Assembly (NCBI RefSeq): GCF_000620625.1
Contig: NZ_KK211157.1
Location: 1-64,000, forward strand
Length of the DNA: 64,000 bases
Origin: Mycobacterium sp. URHB0044
GTDB lineage: Bacteria > Actinomycetota > Actinomycetes > Mycobacteriales > Mycobacteriaceae
Reading direction: 5' to 3'
The notes beneath the pieces are model-generated. The model was given only the letters and a program-made list of their open reading frames with translations. It made no database searches and had not been told where the DNA came from. The translations under genes were made by a program, and so were the position numbers. Position 1 is the first letter of the stretch; the number at the start of each line of letters is the position of its first letter. Of the stretch, positions 16,680-25,225 are shown piece by piece.

Positions 16680-17647
16680 GGGCTCTGCCCGTACGTCTGC
16701 CGATACAGCACGGCGAACCGGCCGGTGTGGCCGAAACCCCAGCGGGCCGCCACGTCACTGACGGTGGTCGTCGATCGGTCGCTGGCGAGCAGGTCCTGAT
16801 GGGCGCGGTCGAGGCGAACGTTGCGAACGTACTGCGATGGGGCGAGGTCGAGATGCCGACGGAACAGATACTGCACGGCGCGCGGTGACAGGTGCACCGC
16901 CGCGGCGATGTCGTTCACGCCGATGTCGGCGCCGACGTTCTCGTCGATGAACGAGATCGCCCTCCGCAGCTGGTGCGGCGCGTCTGCATCGGATGCGCCG
17001 TCCGAGGACGTCGCCACCGCATTGTTCGGGAAGCACGTCAGCGCCGACGCGGCCAAGACGCGCGCGCATGCGTCGGTGATCAACGAGCGTGACGCTGCGT
17101 CCGCTCCCGACACCGATTCGGTGACGAAGCGCAGCGCGTGATTCCAGGCGTCGGCCTTTGCCGCGTTCGGTGTTCGGCTCGCGGCGAACTGGATCTTCCC
17201 GACCGCGGAGCCGGGATGCTCGGCGGCGACCCGTCGCAGCAAGGGTCGGTCGACGGCCGTCAACCGAAGGCGCGCGTGCTCCACGTCGAGGGAGCACGGC
17301 AGTTCGGCAGCCACCAGCACCGGCTGGCCGGGGTGCAGATCGACCTCGTCGTCGGGTCCGGTGTAGCGGGCGGTCCCGCCGATGATCTGCACGACCAGGG
17401 CGCCCCGCTCCGGTTCGACGTCGAGGCGGTAACGGCCGGCGAAGACGACTTCGTCGAGCAGGAATTCCCGGCCGACGTAGCGAGCGTGCTGAATTGGCCG
17501 GCCATCGGCCAGCGCCGTGATCTTCACGGATCCGGCGTAGGCGAGGTCGATGACGCCGTCGACCGTCATCGGGTCGGCACCGTGGAAGGACTGGCGGCGG
17601 ATCGCGGCGGGTTGGTCAGTCCGAGACTCGGCCGTCGAAGTGCTCAC
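16658..17647 (-). CDS. AraC family transcriptional regulator
   Basis: A 329-residue protein with a cupin-like N-terminal domain (AraC-binding-like) and a C-terminal double helix-turn-helix: INDIAAAVHLSPRAVQYLFRRH-like sequence near residue 245 and VSDVAARWGFGHTGRFAVLYRQTYGQSP at the end. The GTG at 17647 is preferred because FHGADP begins the usual first domain shortly after it; the frame remains open to 17752. No target site is evident. It overlaps the PAS-ANTAR gene at its 3' end. Confidence 0.83.
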   Translation of the reverse strand: MSTSTAESRTDQPAAIRRQSFHGADPMTVDGVIDLAYAGSVKITALADGRPIQHARYVGREFLLDEVVFAGRYRLDVEPERGALVVQIIGGTARYTGPDDEVDLHPGQPVLVAAELPCSLDVEHARLRLTAVDRPLLRRVAAEHPGSAVGKIQFAASRTPNAAKADAWNHALRFVTESVSGADAASRSLITDACARVLAASALTCFPNNAVATSSDGASDADAPHQLRRAISFIDENVGADIGVNDIAAAVHLSPRAVQYLFRRHLDLAPSQYVRNVRLDRAHQDLLASDRSTTTVSDVAARWGFGHTGRFAVLYRQTYGQSPHVTLRE

Positions 17648-17853
17648 GAGCTTCGGCGATTCTCGACTCCGTCGCCCGTTACCCGCGACCGTCACTGCCC
17701 GGTGGGCCGATCGGCTCCCGGGATGGCCGGTTTCCACGTCGACGTTCTTCATGTTCGGTCCGCTCGGCTGACCGAGGCGACGACTTCGCCTGCGCGGACC
17801 CAGCCGGACCTGGCGATTCTACCGGCGATTCGTCGGATTCGCCCAGATACGGG

Positions 17854-19098
17854 TCAGGGGGGGGTGAGAATCGAGTGGGTCGGTGGCCTCGCCGGTGACC
17901 GCCCGGCTGCCAGGGTCGCCGACCGGGCCACGGCATGTTCGTAGGTCGTCGAGGCGTCCGCCGCCACCCGGTCCCAGCTGTAGCGCGACCGCACCCTGTC
18001 GCGACCGGCCAATCCCATTCCCATGCGCAGGGTGTCCTGACCGAGCATCTCGCGCAGAGCGAGGATGAACCTCGCGCTGTCACCAGGAGGCACCAACGTG
18101 CCGGTCACCTCGTGCACGACGGTGTCCAGCATTCCGCCCGCTGCCGATGCCACCACGGGCAGCCCGCATGCCATCGCCTCCAGGACGGGCAACCCGACGG
18201 GCTCGTACCGCGATGGGCACGCGAACGCGTGGGCCGACCGCAGCACCTCCAATACGGCCAGGTGTGGCAGCTCGCCTGTCAACCGGACGCGGTCGAGCAC
18301 GCCGAGCCCTTCGGCCAGGCGCCTCAGCCGGCACGCCTCCTCGTCATGGCTGAGCTGGTCGGCCGGCGGGCCGCCGACGATCACCAGTTCGGCGTCCGGC
18401 AACTTCGTCATCGCACGGATGAGTACGTCGAAACCCTTGTCGGGTCGCAGCTTTCGTGCGACGGCTACGATCCGACGATGGTGTCCTTCCTCGGTGGGTG
18501 ACTGGACGGCACCCACTAGATCGACGTCGATGCCGCGCGGCAGCACCGATACCCGGCTTCTGGAACAACCGAGCCGGACCAGCTCGTCGACGTCCTCGGT
18601 GCACGCTGCCGTCACGCACGCCGCGTTCCTCGCCAGCAGCACCTCCATGCGTTCCCTGCTCACCGCCGCGCGGGGGCGGTGCTGCCTGCGTCGCGCCGTC
18701 GCGCTGAGTACGGGGAGCGTCTGAACGGTTGGCAGGCCGAGACGGTTGCCGGCAAGTTGGGTGGCGATGCCATGTGTCCACGTCAGCGCGTGGACGACGT
18801 CCGGCCGGTCCACGGTCCACTCCTCAACCAGCAAGCGGGCGAGATCGCCGACGAAGGGCGCGACTTCGGCTGAGACACCTGAGGCATCGGCATCCGCCGG
18901 GGCGCGCACCACCCGGTAGCCATACGCCGTATCGATGCGTTCGACGTCGTCGACTTGGTCGCCGACTGTGTAGACGGTGACGCGGTGGCCGAGCCGTACC
19001 AGGGACGCTGCCAGTGACGCGGTCGTGGGAGCCGATGTCATGGCCTCGTCGATGAATGGAATCGGGGGGTTGTGCTCCCCGACCATTGCGACCTTCAT
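17854..19098 (-). CDS. Glycosyltransferase family 4 (paralogue of the gene at 12177-13430)
   Basis: A 414-residue GT4 transferase. The N-terminal MKVAMVGEHNPPIPFIDEA lacks the GGxxGG-type loop of its paralogue, while VAVARKLRPDKGFDVLIRAM and SRYEPVGLPVLEAMACGLPVV give the donor site. GGGAGGTGG is placed ideally before the ATG at 19098. A weak sigma-F-like element (GTTTT-N15-GGGACT on the minus strand, 19174-19149) lies 50 bp upstream. The C terminus carries a Pro/Ser tail. The sugar donor and acceptor are not known. Confidence 0.87.
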   Translation of the reverse strand: MKVAMVGEHNPPIPFIDEAMTSAPTTASLAASLVRLGHRVTVYTVGDQVDDVERIDTAYGYRVVRAPADADASGVSAEVAPFVGDLARLLVEEWTVDRPDVVHALTWTHGIATQLAGNRLGLPTVQTLPVLSATARRRQHRPRAAVSRERMEVLLARNAACVTAACTEDVDELVRLGCSRSRVSVLPRGIDVDLVGAVQSPTEEGHHRRIVAVARKLRPDKGFDVLIRAMTKLPDAELVIVGGPPADQLSHDEEACRLRRLAEGLGVLDRVRLTGELPHLAVLEVLRSAHAFACPSRYEPVGLPVLEAMACGLPVVASAAGGMLDTVVHEVTGTLVPPGDSARFILALREMLGQDTLRMGMGLAGRDRVRSRYSWDRVAADASTTYEHAVARSATLAAGRSPARPPTHSILTPP

Positions 19099-19259
19099 TC
19101 CACCTCCCAAGTCCGGCGCCGAAGAGACACGGCGCATTACTTAAAGAAGTCCCAATTTCGGTCGCAGCCAAAACGAAGTACGCCAAAGTGTTCGCCCCCC
19201 GGACCGTCTTTCGCATCGCGGACATCCAAGAGATCGCGTTCGGCTCTGGTCGCAGGCCC

Positions 19260-19284
19260 GGTTGACGAGGACGATGGAGGGTAG
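19260..19284 (+). promoter_or_regulatory. Candidate sigma-F-like promoter of the CheB operon
   Basis: Plus strand: GGTTG (19260-19264), 14-bp spacer, GGGTAG (19279-19284). The -35 has one mismatch and the spacer is one base short. The ATG at 19294 is nine bases downstream, the same layout as the better copies near 11.2 and 14.4 kb. The rest of the gap 19099-19259 shows no gene. Confidence 0.45.
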
Positions 19285-19293
19285 ACCAAAGGA

Positions 19294-20310
19294 ATGGCAG
19301 CCATGGTGAGCGACGAGCGAATGAGCGGTGTGGTCGTCGTAGGCGCCTCCGCCGGCGGCGTAGAGGCGCTTCGGAACATGGCCGCTCACCTGCCCATCGA
19401 CCTGCCATGCCCAATTCTGGTGGTACTGCACGTCCCCGCGGGGTCGCCGAGTGTCCTGGCACAAATCCTCGATCGTGCGGGCCCGATGCCGGCGGGCACC
19501 GCCGAGAATGGCACGCACCTCGAGCCGGGCCGGATTTACGTCGGTGTTCCGGACCGGCATCTGATGGTCTACGACCACCGCGTGCTCCTGACTCGCGGTC
19601 CGACCGAGAACGCCTACCGGCCCGCGATCAACGCGCTCTTCCGCTCCGCCGCGACGGCGTTCGGCCAGCGCGCCATCGGAGTGCTGCTGTCAGGCGTGCT
19701 CGACGACGGTGTGCTGGGCCTGGCCGCGATAAAGGCCCGCGGCGGAACCACCGTCTGCCAGAGCCGCGACGACGCCCTGTTCCCCGCGATGCCGGCCAAC
19801 GCCTGCGCCGCAGGAGTGGTCGACCACGAGGTTCCCGCCGCCGACCTCGGCACCCTGCTCAAGGACTTGACCAGACGCGAAATCGAGGAGATCCAGATGG
19901 AAATCGACCCTCGAATGGAGCTCGAGAACCACATCGCGATGGGCGGGCACTCGGCCATCGAATTCGACAGCGAGAAGTTGGGACCGCCGTCGGGCTACAC
20001 GTGCCCCGACTGCAACGGCTCGTTGGCATCCGTCGGGGACGGCCACTACCGCTGCCACGTGGGCCACGCCTGGACCGCCGAAGCACTGTTGAACGCCCGC
20101 GACGATGAAGTCGAGGGAGCGTTGTGGGTGGCCGTGCGCAGCCTGCAGGAGAAGGCGAAGCTCGCCCGTCGGATGGCAGCGAACGTCGGGGCCGGACCGC
20201 GCTCCCGCCGATACAGCGACCAGGCCGAAGAGGCCGAACACGCGCTGTCGGTGCTGGCCGATCGCCTGTCCAGCGTCGATCCGCCGGTCGGCAGCACGGC
20301 CGATGGCTAG
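19294..20310 (+). CDS. CheB-type protein-glutamate methylesterase without receiver domain
   Basis: A 338-residue protein whose first 190 residues are a CheB esterase domain. The catalytic triad is visible: Ser19 in VGASAGG, His46 in VLHVPAGS, and an Asp near 138 in SGVLDDGVLG. The N-terminal response-regulator domain of classical CheB is missing. The C-terminal part holds a zinc-ribbon-like C-x2-C...C-H-x2-GH (CPDCNG, CHVGH). An in-frame ATG at 19303, with AAAGGA nine bases upstream, is an alternative start. The stop overlaps the next gene by 8 bp. No chemoreceptor gene is seen, so the substrate is unclear. Confidence 0.87.
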   Translation: MAAMVSDERMSGVVVVGASAGGVEALRNMAAHLPIDLPCPILVVLHVPAGSPSVLAQILDRAGPMPAGTAENGTHLEPGRIYVGVPDRHLMVYDHRVLLTRGPTENAYRPAINALFRSAATAFGQRAIGVLLSGVLDDGVLGLAAIKARGGTTVCQSRDDALFPAMPANACAAGVVDHEVPAADLGTLLKDLTRREIEEIQMEIDPRMELENHIAMGGHSAIEFDSEKLGPPSGYTCPDCNGSLASVGDGHYRCHVGHAWTAEALLNARDDEVEGALWVAVRSLQEKAKLARRMAANVGAGPRSRRYSDQAEEAEHALSVLADRLSSVDPPVGSTADG

Positions 20311-21058
20311 CGCGCTGCAGGTCACCGAACCCGTCGCCGACGGTTCGGGCTCCTCCGTGCTCTTCACCGAGGGCGTGCTGGACGGGTCGACGTATCTCGG
20401 GTTGCGCGACGCCGTCGTGAAGGCCGCGCTCGCCGAGCCCCGAGGCGTCATCGTCGACGTCACCGCACTGATGGTTCCCGCGTCGTCGGCATGGTCGGTG
20501 TTCACCAGCGCGCGCTGGCAGGTCAGCACCTGGCCCGACGTGCCGGTGCTGTTGGTCTGCGCGCACGGGGAAGGCAGGGAAGCCATCCGGCGCAGCGGCA
20601 TCACGCGCTACGTGCCGGTGCTCGCCGACGTCGGGGCTGCGGTGCACGCGCTCGACGACCGGTCCCAGCCGACCCGCCGCCGCGCCCGTGCCGAACTCGC
20701 GCCGGCGTTCGGCACCCTGAGGCAGTCCCGGCGCCTGGTGAACGACTGGTTGACGGTCTGGAAGCTGCGCGAACTCATCCCGGTCGCGGCGACGGTCACG
20801 ACCGTGTTCGTCGAAAATGCGTTGGTACACACCGTCAGTGCGCCCGTGCTTATCCTCGAGAACTCGGGCGACGTGGTGACGGTCGCCGTCGAGGACACCA
20901 GCGCGGCCATCCCCCAGCGCCGGGAAGATCCCCTGCTGGGCGCCGACGTCGTCTCGGGATTGGCCATCGTCGCCGCCCTGTCCAGGAGCTGGGGTAGCTC
21001 GTCAACACCGAACGGCAAGACCGTCTGGGCGGTCATCGGTCCGGAGAATCGCCTCTAG
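20303..21058 (+). CDS. STAS domain fused to RsbW-like HATPase (anti-sigma regulator type)
   Basis: A 251-residue protein. Residues about 10-115 look like a STAS (anti-sigma factor antagonist) domain: VIVDVTALMVPASSAWSVF holds the strand and Ser-rich loop where such proteins are phosphorylated. Residues about 150-251 look like a GHKL/HATPase domain of the RsbW type: VFVENALVHT is an N-box (Glu, Asn and His), VAVEDTSAA a G1 box, and VVSGLAIVAALS the helical lid end. The two modules, normally partners on separate chains, are joined. The ATG lies within the end of cheB. Regulation of a sigma factor is a reasonable inference. Confidence 0.72.
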   Translation: MASALQVTEPVADGSGSSVLFTEGVLDGSTYLGLRDAVVKAALAEPRGVIVDVTALMVPASSAWSVFTSARWQVSTWPDVPVLLVCAHGEGREAIRRSGITRYVPVLADVGAAVHALDDRSQPTRRRARAELAPAFGTLRQSRRLVNDWLTVWKLRELIPVAATVTTVFVENALVHTVSAPVLILENSGDVVTVAVEDTSAAIPQRREDPLLGADVVSGLAIVAALSRSWGSSSTPNGKTVWAVIGPENRL

Positions 21059-21105
21059 CCGCGAGTAGTCTGCCGATGCAGACGCGGTTCGAGGGGATGG
21101 AAGCA

Positions 21106-22950
21106 ATGGACGACGCAGGAGACGACTCCTTCGAAGCGCTGTTGCGCTACCTGCGGGATTCGCGAGGTTTCGACTTCACCGGCTACAAGCGCGCGTCGCT
21201 CGAACGCCGCATCCGCCATCGCATGGACAACGTCCGATGCACGACCTTCGACGAGTACCTGGACCTGCTGCAAACGAGTTCCGAGGAATTCGCCGCCCTC
21301 TTCAACACCATCCTGATCAACGTCACCTCGTTCTTCCGCGACCCGGAAGCTTGGGAGTACGTCGCGTCGAACGTCATCCCCCAACTCCTTGCGCAGCGGG
21401 GACCCAACGATCCCCTGAGGGTGTGGAGCGCCGGCTGCGCCTCGGGTCAGGAGGCGTATACCCTCGCCATGCTGCTGGCGGAGGCACTGGGCCAGGAGGG
21501 ATTCCGGCACCGCGTGAAGATCTACGCCACCGACGTCGACGAGGGCGCGCTCAGCCAGGCGCGTGCGGCGACGTACGACGCCAAGGACCTTGAATCGGTG
21601 CCGCCCGACCTGCGGGCGCGCTACTTCGAAGAAGTGAAGGGGCGCTTCGTCTTTCACAAGGACCTGCGTCGCGCGGTGATCTTCGGCCGCAACGATCTGG
21701 TCAAGGACGCGCCCATCTCCCGGGTCGATCTACTGGTCTGCCGCAATACCCTCATGTACCTCAACGCCGAAACCCAGCGAACCGTTTTGGGGCGGCTGCA
21801 CTTTGCCCTCGGCCGCCAGGGCATCCTCTTCCTCGGCCATGCCGAGATGTTGTTGAGCCACCGCGACCGCTTCACGCCCATCGAACTCAAGAACCGGATC
21901 TTCGGGAAGGCCATCGGGTCCCACACCGGAATCGAGCATCTGGGCGTGGCGGTTCCCGGTGGCGACCGGCACGGCGAACTGCCCGGCACCACGGCAATGC
22001 GCGAACTCGCGTTCCGCGCCAGCCCCGTCGCGCAGATCGTGGTGACGGGACACGACACCGTGGCGATGATCAACCACCAGGCGGAGACGACATTTGGCCT
22101 CTCGGCGCGCGACATCGGGCGGCTGCTGCGGGATCTAGAGGTTTCCTACCGGCCGGTGGAGCTGCGGGCGTACGTCGAACAGGCCAAGATCGAGCGGCGG
22201 TCCGCACGCATCCAGGACGTCAATTGGCAACGGCCCGGCTCGGATACGACGTGGTTCGACGTTCACGTCAACCCGCTGGTCGACGCGCAGAATGGGCTGA
22301 TCGGCGTCTCGATCGCGTTCTTCGACGTGACCGCGACCCGGGCGCTGCTGGACAAGCTCGTCCAGACCAACGCCCAACTCGAAGCCGCGTACGAAGAGCT
22401 GCAGTCCACCAACGAGGAGCTCGAAACCACCAACGAAGAACTGCAATCCACGATCGAGGAGCTCGAAACCACAAACGAGGAACTGCAATCCACCAACGAA
22501 GAACTCGAGACGATGAACGCCGAGTTGCAGTCCACCAACGATGAACTGCACGCCATCAACGACACCCTGAACGAGCGCAGCATCGAGCTAGACGAGGCGC
22601 GAACGTTCACCGATGCGATGGTGAATTCGATCCGCTTCGGCGTTGCCATCGTCGATCAGCAGATGCGCGTCGTGGTGTGGAACAAGGGTTGTGAGGAGCT
22701 GTGGGGGCTGCGCGCCGACGAGGCGACCGGAGCCCCGCTCACGTCATTGGACATCGGTCTTCCGATGGACGCGGTGCGACCGTTGATCGGAACCGCGTTC
22801 GTCGACCCGGACAGTGTCGGCGAGACCATCGTCGACGTCGTGAACCGCCGGGGCCGGTCGATCCGGTTGCGCGTGACGTGCTCGTCGTTTCGGGCCTCGG
22901 AGAGCAGTGTGCAGGGCGCGATGCTGCTGATGGAGGTGCTTCCGGCTTAG
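21106..22950 (+). CDS. CheR-type methyltransferase with coiled coil and PAS domains
   Basis: A 614-residue protein. Residues 1-270 are a CheR methyltransferase: the N-terminal helical part, then VWSAGCASGQEAYTLAMLL (SAM site) and DLLVCRNTLMYL. Two PAS-like segments follow: about 300-410, and 500-614 (VNSIRFGVAIVDQQMRVVVWNKGCEELWG). Between them is a heptad coiled coil (residues 430-485) built of four 14-residue repeats. The ATG at 21106 is favoured by GAGGGG nine bases upstream; 21076 is an alternative. The target of methylation is unknown. It is the third gene of the CheB operon. Confidence 0.87.
   Translation: MDDAGDDSFEALLRYLRDSRGFDFTGYKRASLERRIRHRMDNVRCTTFDEYLDLLQTSSEEFAALFNTILINVTSFFRDPEAWEYVASNVIPQLLAQRGPNDPLRVWSAGCASGQEAYTLAMLLAEALGQEGFRHRVKIYATDVDEGALSQARAATYDAKDLESVPPDLRARYFEEVKGRFVFHKDLRRAVIFGRNDLVKDAPISRVDLLVCRNTLMYLNAETQRTVLGRLHFALGRQGILFLGHAEMLLSHRDRFTPIELKNRIFGKAIGSHTGIEHLGVAVPGGDRHGELPGTTAMRELAFRASPVAQIVVTGHDTVAMINHQAETTFGLSARDIGRLLRDLEVSYRPVELRAYVEQAKIERRSARIQDVNWQRPGSDTTWFDVHVNPLVDAQNGLIGVSIAFFDVTATRALLDKLVQTNAQLEAAYEELQSTNEELETTNEELQSTIEELETTNEELQSTNEELETMNAELQSTNDELHAINDTLNERSIELDEARTFTDAMVNSIRFGVAIVDQQMRVVVWNKGCEELWGLRADEATGAPLTSLDIGLPMDAVRPLIGTAFVDPDSVGETIVDVVNRRGRSIRLRVTCSSFRASESSVQGAMLLMEVLPA
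22393..22560 (+). repeat. Four 14-residue coiled-coil repeats inside the CheR-PAS gene
   Basis: Fifty-six codons encode four copies of EELQSTNEELETTN-like units, each two heptads with Leu at fixed positions. The 42-bp DNA units are also similar, suggesting recent tandem duplication. The product is predicted to be a long dimeric coiled coil that passes a signal between the two PAS segments. Confidence 0.85.
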
Positions 22951-22958
22951 CTTGGGGC

Positions 22959-23672
22959 TTAGTTTCGGGCACCCCGCCGCGACTCGTGGTCCTTCACCAG
23001 CCGCGCGGCGACTTCGGCGACGGGCGTGTTGGAGTCCTGAGAAAGCTGCCGCAGCAGATCGAACGCCTGCACCGCGTCGACGCCGAAGCGCTCCATGATC
23101 AGCCCCTTGGCCTGCCCGATGAGGTCGCGGGTGCCCAGCGCGCTGCGGAACTGGTGGTCGCGGCGCAGCAGATTCCACGCCAGCGCGGTGTCGGTGGCCA
23201 GCATCCAACCGAGCTCCACCGCCTCGTCGTCGAAGACGTGCGGGTGCTCGGCGTAGAAGTTCAACGCGCCCATCGTCCGGTGGTCGGCGAACAACTGGAA
23301 CGACATCACGGTCTTCACCGGAGTGTGGGTTAGCGCATCCCGGCAGTAGGCCGGCCACCGAGTCTCGATCCGGAGATCGGGAATGCGCACCATGTGTTGC
23401 TCCCAGGCGGCGCTCAGGCACGGTCCGTCGTGGTGGCACTGCTGAATGTCGTCGAGCAACGCCGGATACGGGCCCACCGACGACGCCGTGCGCACCGAAC
23501 CGTCGCGCGTGGCCACGGTGATGCCTGCGTACTCGGCGACGCCAAGGGCCTGCACGGCAGCCGCGGTCAGGTCGCCGAGGGCGGCGTCGATGTCGGCCGG
23601 TTCGGTGCGCTGGACGTTCTTCAGTAGCGCCTCGACCAAGGAGGCCAGCTCGCGGGCGATGTCTGTTCTCAT
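22959..23672 (-). CDS. GAF-ANTAR RNA-binding regulator
   Basis: A 237-residue protein with a GAF-like domain (about 25-165; QALGVAEYAGITVA, PVKTVMSFQLFADHRTMGALNFYA) and a C-terminal ANTAR domain (about 175-230; TRDLIGQAKGLIMERFGVDAVQAF, LLRQLSQ). GAGGGGAG precedes the ATG at 23672; the longer frame up to 23912 is non-coding. It ends next to cheR, on the opposite strand. With the PAS-ANTAR protein at 15981 there are two ANTAR regulators within 8 kb. The GAF ligand is unknown. Confidence 0.86.
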   Translation of the reverse strand: MRTDIARELASLVEALLKNVQRTEPADIDAALGDLTAAAVQALGVAEYAGITVATRDGSVRTASSVGPYPALLDDIQQCHHDGPCLSAAWEQHMVRIPDLRIETRWPAYCRDALTHTPVKTVMSFQLFADHRTMGALNFYAEHPHVFDDEAVELGWMLATDTALAWNLLRRDHQFRSALGTRDLIGQAKGLIMERFGVDAVQAFDLLRQLSQDSNTPVAEVAARLVKDHESRRGARN

Positions 23673-23739
23673 GTCAGCTCCCCTCAACGGCCGACACCCA
23701 AGTGGAACACACCCGGAGCGGTCTGGCGAGGACGAGTTT

Positions 23740-24330
23740 TCAGCCCGCGACGAGCACCAATGCGGCTTCCGCGGCTGCCACGATGCGGCCCGGTTCGACG
23801 CCACCCTTCCACAACGTCTCGAACCCGCGGAGCACGCCGAGCAGCAGGGTGGCCAGCGCCTCGGAATCTGCGCCGGCAGTGACCATTCCGTCCCCCTGAG
23901 CTTCGGCGACACAGTCGACGAGGGCCTGCCACCACCGGTTCAGGGACCGACCCACCACACGGTCGACGTCGGGGTCCGTCGCGCCCAGTTCGGCCGCACT
24001 CTTCGACATCATGCAACCCCTGCGGTCGACGTCGGCCACGACGGCGTCGGCCCTCGCGCGAACGTGCGCGGCGAGGCGGTCGTACGCGGCCATGCCGGGT
24101 TGGGTCAGCTCTGCGACGGCCTTATCGATCGCGTCGGCGCAGTACCCGTCGAGTGCCCGCACGAACAGGGCGTGCTTGTCACCGAACGCGCCGTACAGGC
24201 TGCCCTTGCCAAGGCCAGTGGCAGCCGAGAGGTCGTCGACCGACGTCGCGGCGTAACCGCCGGTCCAGAACCGGTCGCGGGCGGCCGCCACCACCGTGTC
24301 TTCGTCGAACGTGCGGGGCCGGGCCACCAC
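23740..24330 (-). CDS. TetR family transcriptional regulator
   Basis: A 196-residue protein. The DNA-binding domain at residues 5-55 has AARDRFWTGGYAATSVDDLSAATGL with the recognition helix in GKGSLYGAFGDK. The remainder is a TetR C-terminal ligand domain with CMMSKSAAEL. It is divergent from the LLM oxidoreductase gene with a gap of 82 bp holding an inverted repeat, the layout of a repressor next to its target. It starts with GTG. Confidence 0.87.
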   Translation of the reverse strand: MVARPRTFDEDTVVAAARDRFWTGGYAATSVDDLSAATGLGKGSLYGAFGDKHALFVRALDGYCADAIDKAVAELTQPGMAAYDRLAAHVRARADAVVADVDRRGCMMSKSAAELGATDPDVDRVVGRSLNRWWQALVDCVAEAQGDGMVTAGADSEALATLLLGVLRGFETLWKGGVEPGRIVAAAEAALVLVAG

Positions 24331-24342
24331 ACCAGTCTACGA

Positions 24343-24366
24343 GTTCTGGAATAAACGGTATAGAAC
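24343..24366. promoter_or_regulatory. Inverted repeat, candidate TetR operator
   Basis: GTTCT (24343-24347) and AGAAC (24362-24366) are mirror arms separated by 14 bp in the gap between the TetR gene and the LLM oxidoreductase. The gap is AT-rich relative to its flanks. It is a candidate operator for the adjacent repressor; no biochemical support is possible from sequence. Confidence 0.4.
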
Positions 24367-24412
24367 GTTACTTGTGCCCCGTGATGGCCATCGAACTCGA
24401 AGGAGCGACCCC

Positions 24413-25225
24413 ATGACCCGACCAGTCCGCGTCGGCGTTCAAATCACCCCCGGTGGAGCACCCGACTACCGCAGTTGGCGCCAGGCCGTCATCCGCGCCG
24501 AGGAGCTCGGAACCGACGTCATTCTGGGCTACGACCACTTCCACCGGCCCGAGATGGAGGGCATCGTGGATGGCTGGCCGATCCTGGCCGAAGTCCAGCC
24601 CGACGTGAACAACTTCGAGGGGTGGACCGCCCTGGCGTCGTGGGGCGAGATCACGTCGCGCGCCGAGATCGGCCTGCTGGTCACCGGCATCGTGTACCGC
24701 AACCCCGACCTGTTGGCCGACATGGCGCGCACGGTCGACCACATCAGCGGTGGCCGTTCAATCCTGGGACTCGGTGCCGGCTGGTACGAAAAGGACTACA
24801 CCACATACGGTTACGACTTCGGGACGCTGAAGTCGCGGATGGGCCTGTTCGACGAGGGCTTGCAACGCGTCGCGGATCGACTCGAACGACTGATACCACC
24901 GCCGGTCCGCAAGATCCCGATCCTGATCGGCGGCTCTGGCGCGAAACGCACCATTCCCGCTGTGGCCCGGCACGCCGACATGTGGCACAGCTTCCTGCCC
25001 GCCGACGACTTCCGCCGGGCCAGCGCGGTGGTCGGCGAACTCGCGGAGGCCAACGGCCGCAAGGATGGTGACATCGAGCGCTCGTCGGTGTGGGAGAACG
25101 CCGGCGATGCCGATGCCTACCGCGACGCCGGCGTCACGTTGTTCGTCAGCCAGATGCATCCCACCGCAGCGGGTTACGACTTCAGTACACTCGAGAAGAT
25201 GATCGAATGGCGTGACGGCGCATGA
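24413..25225 (+). CDS. LLM class oxidoreductase (F420- or flavin-dependent)
   Basis: A 270-residue bacterial luciferase-like protein, probably using F420 given the mycobacterial setting. The TIM-barrel marks are VGVQITPGGAPDYRSW, ADMARTVDHISGGRSILGLGAGWYEKDY and KIPILIGGSGAKRT. AAGGAG stands before the ATG at 24413. It overlaps the DUF302 gene by four bases. The substrate is unknown. The divergent TetR gene is its likely regulator. Confidence 0.88.
   Translation: MTRPVRVGVQITPGGAPDYRSWRQAVIRAEELGTDVILGYDHFHRPEMEGIVDGWPILAEVQPDVNNFEGWTALASWGEITSRAEIGLLVTGIVYRNPDLLADMARTVDHISGGRSILGLGAGWYEKDYTTYGYDFGTLKSRMGLFDEGLQRVADRLERLIPPPVRKIPILIGGSGAKRTIPAVARHADMWHSFLPADDFRRASAVVGELAEANGRKDGDIERSSVWENAGDADAYRDAGVTLFVSQMHPTAAGYDFSTLEKMIEWRDGA

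Noticed and set aside
19149..19174. Sigma-F promoter before the GT4 gene at 19098
   Set aside because: GTTTT-N15-GGGACT has three mismatches and the gene has a strong Shine-Dalgarno site; kept only as a remark.
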